Positions 13,545-13,913 of a DNA stretch of 13,913 nucleotides are shown here, piece after piece. The notes under the pieces are model-generated. The model saw only the letters and a program-made list of their open reading frames with translations. It was not told the DNA's origin and ran no database searches. Origin of the DNA: Clostridiales bacterium (GTDB taxonomy: Bacteria > Bacillota > Clostridia > Lutisporales > Lutisporaceae); NCBI GenBank assembly GCA_012522255.1, contig JAAYKT010000195.1, positions 1 to 13,913 on the forward strand, written 5' to 3'. The translations under genes and the position numbers were made by a program. Numbering within the stretch: the stretch's first letter is position 1; each line of letters starts with the position of its first letter.

Positions 13545-13913
13545 ATGGTTGCAAAGCCAAAGGCGAGAAGAACACGTAAAAGAAGAGAAAGAAAGAATGT
13601 TGAAAAAGGTGCAGCTCACATTTAGTCAACATTTAATAATACAATAGTGACCCTTACAGATTCTATGGGTAATGCACTGTCTTGGTCGAGTGCCGGTTCT
13701 TTGGGATTCAGAGGTTCAAAAAAGAGCACTCCTTTTGCGGCACAGATGGCTGCCGACGTTGCAGCTAAAGCTGCAATGGAACACGGGCTAAAGCTTATAG
13801 AAGTATATGTAAAAGGGCCGGGTTCGGGAAGAGAAGCAGCAATCAGGTCATTGCAGGCAGCTGGTTTGGAGGTAAGTATGATAAAGGATGTTACCCCAAT
13901 ACCGCACAATGGC
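13545..13913 (+). pseudogene. rpsK: 30S ribosomal protein S11, interrupted by an in-frame TAG and cut by the window end
   Basis: S11 lies in the 30S platform beside the mRNA exit channel. From ATG 13545 (AAGGAGGT at 13529-13536, eight bases upstream) the reading is MVAKPKARRTRKRRERKNVE, then KGAAHI, then TAG at codon 27 (13623-13625). The same frame resumes at once with STFNNTIVTLTDSMGNALSW, GSLGFRGSKKSTPFAAQMAA, VKGPGSGREAAIRSLQAAG and DVTPIPHNG, where the window ends six or so residues short of the usual C-terminus. In relatives the stop position is usually Gln, Arg, Lys or His. A 26-residue S11 could not function. No well-placed ribosome binding site precedes the next in-frame ATG (13665). 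Confidence 0.88.

Noticed and set aside
10723..13625. Genetic-code reassignment as the cause of the in-frame stops
   Set aside because: TAA ends about 19 genes here, TAG about 9 and TGA one (infA), all at family-normal lengths. All three stop codons therefore function as stops, and the in-frame cases use all three at sites expecting different residues.

Overview
The window is a low-GC, Gram-positive-type (Firmicutes, most likely Clostridia) S10–spc–alpha ribosomal protein supercluster. Every gene reads on the + strand. The assignment rests on the gene order (tuf, then S10 to S11, with secY, adk, map, a KOW-domain gene and infA between L15 and L36), strong AGGAGG-type Shine-Dalgarno sites before nearly every gene, frequent GTG/TTG starts, a zinc-binding short S14, a zinc-ribbon L24 and a Cys4-lid adenylate kinase. 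I cannot name a genus.

Layout: 1-185 is the last 60 codons of EF-Tu. The 421-bp spacer 186-606 holds a long hairpin just after tuf, AT-rich DNA with a possible promoter near 339-372, and a heavily base-paired leader ahead of rpsJ. From 607 to 5676 lies the S10 operon: rpsJ, rplC, rplD, rplW, rplB, rpsS, rplV, rpsC, rplP, rpmC, rpsQ. From 5702 to 10986 lies the spc operon: rplN, rplX, rplE, rpsN, rpsH, rplF, rplR, rpsE, rpmD, rplO, secY. Then come adk, map, a KOW gene, infA, rpmJ, a small hairpin leader, rpsM and the first 123 codons of rpsK, which runs off the window. Most gaps are 0-31 bp with some overlaps, so long co-transcription is likely. The genes jointly supply ribosome parts, translation initiation (IF-1), nascent-chain processing (Map), the Sec translocon and adenylate balance.

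The real surprise is not a new system. Three normally essential genes carry in-frame stops while the downstream sequence continues in the same frame and matches the family: secY (TAG TAA at codons 332-333), adk (TGA at codon 162, on a conserved catalytic arginine) and rpsK (TAG at codon 27). All lie in the last 3.2 kb. TAA, TAG and TGA all also end normal-length genes here, so a reassigned code does not explain them. Consensus error, base damage or a non-functional locus copy are the leading explanations. The second point of interest is the structured RNA ahead of rpsJ, a candidate autoregulatory leader. I found no CRISPR array, tRNA, rRNA, complete mobile element or unknown accessory gene.
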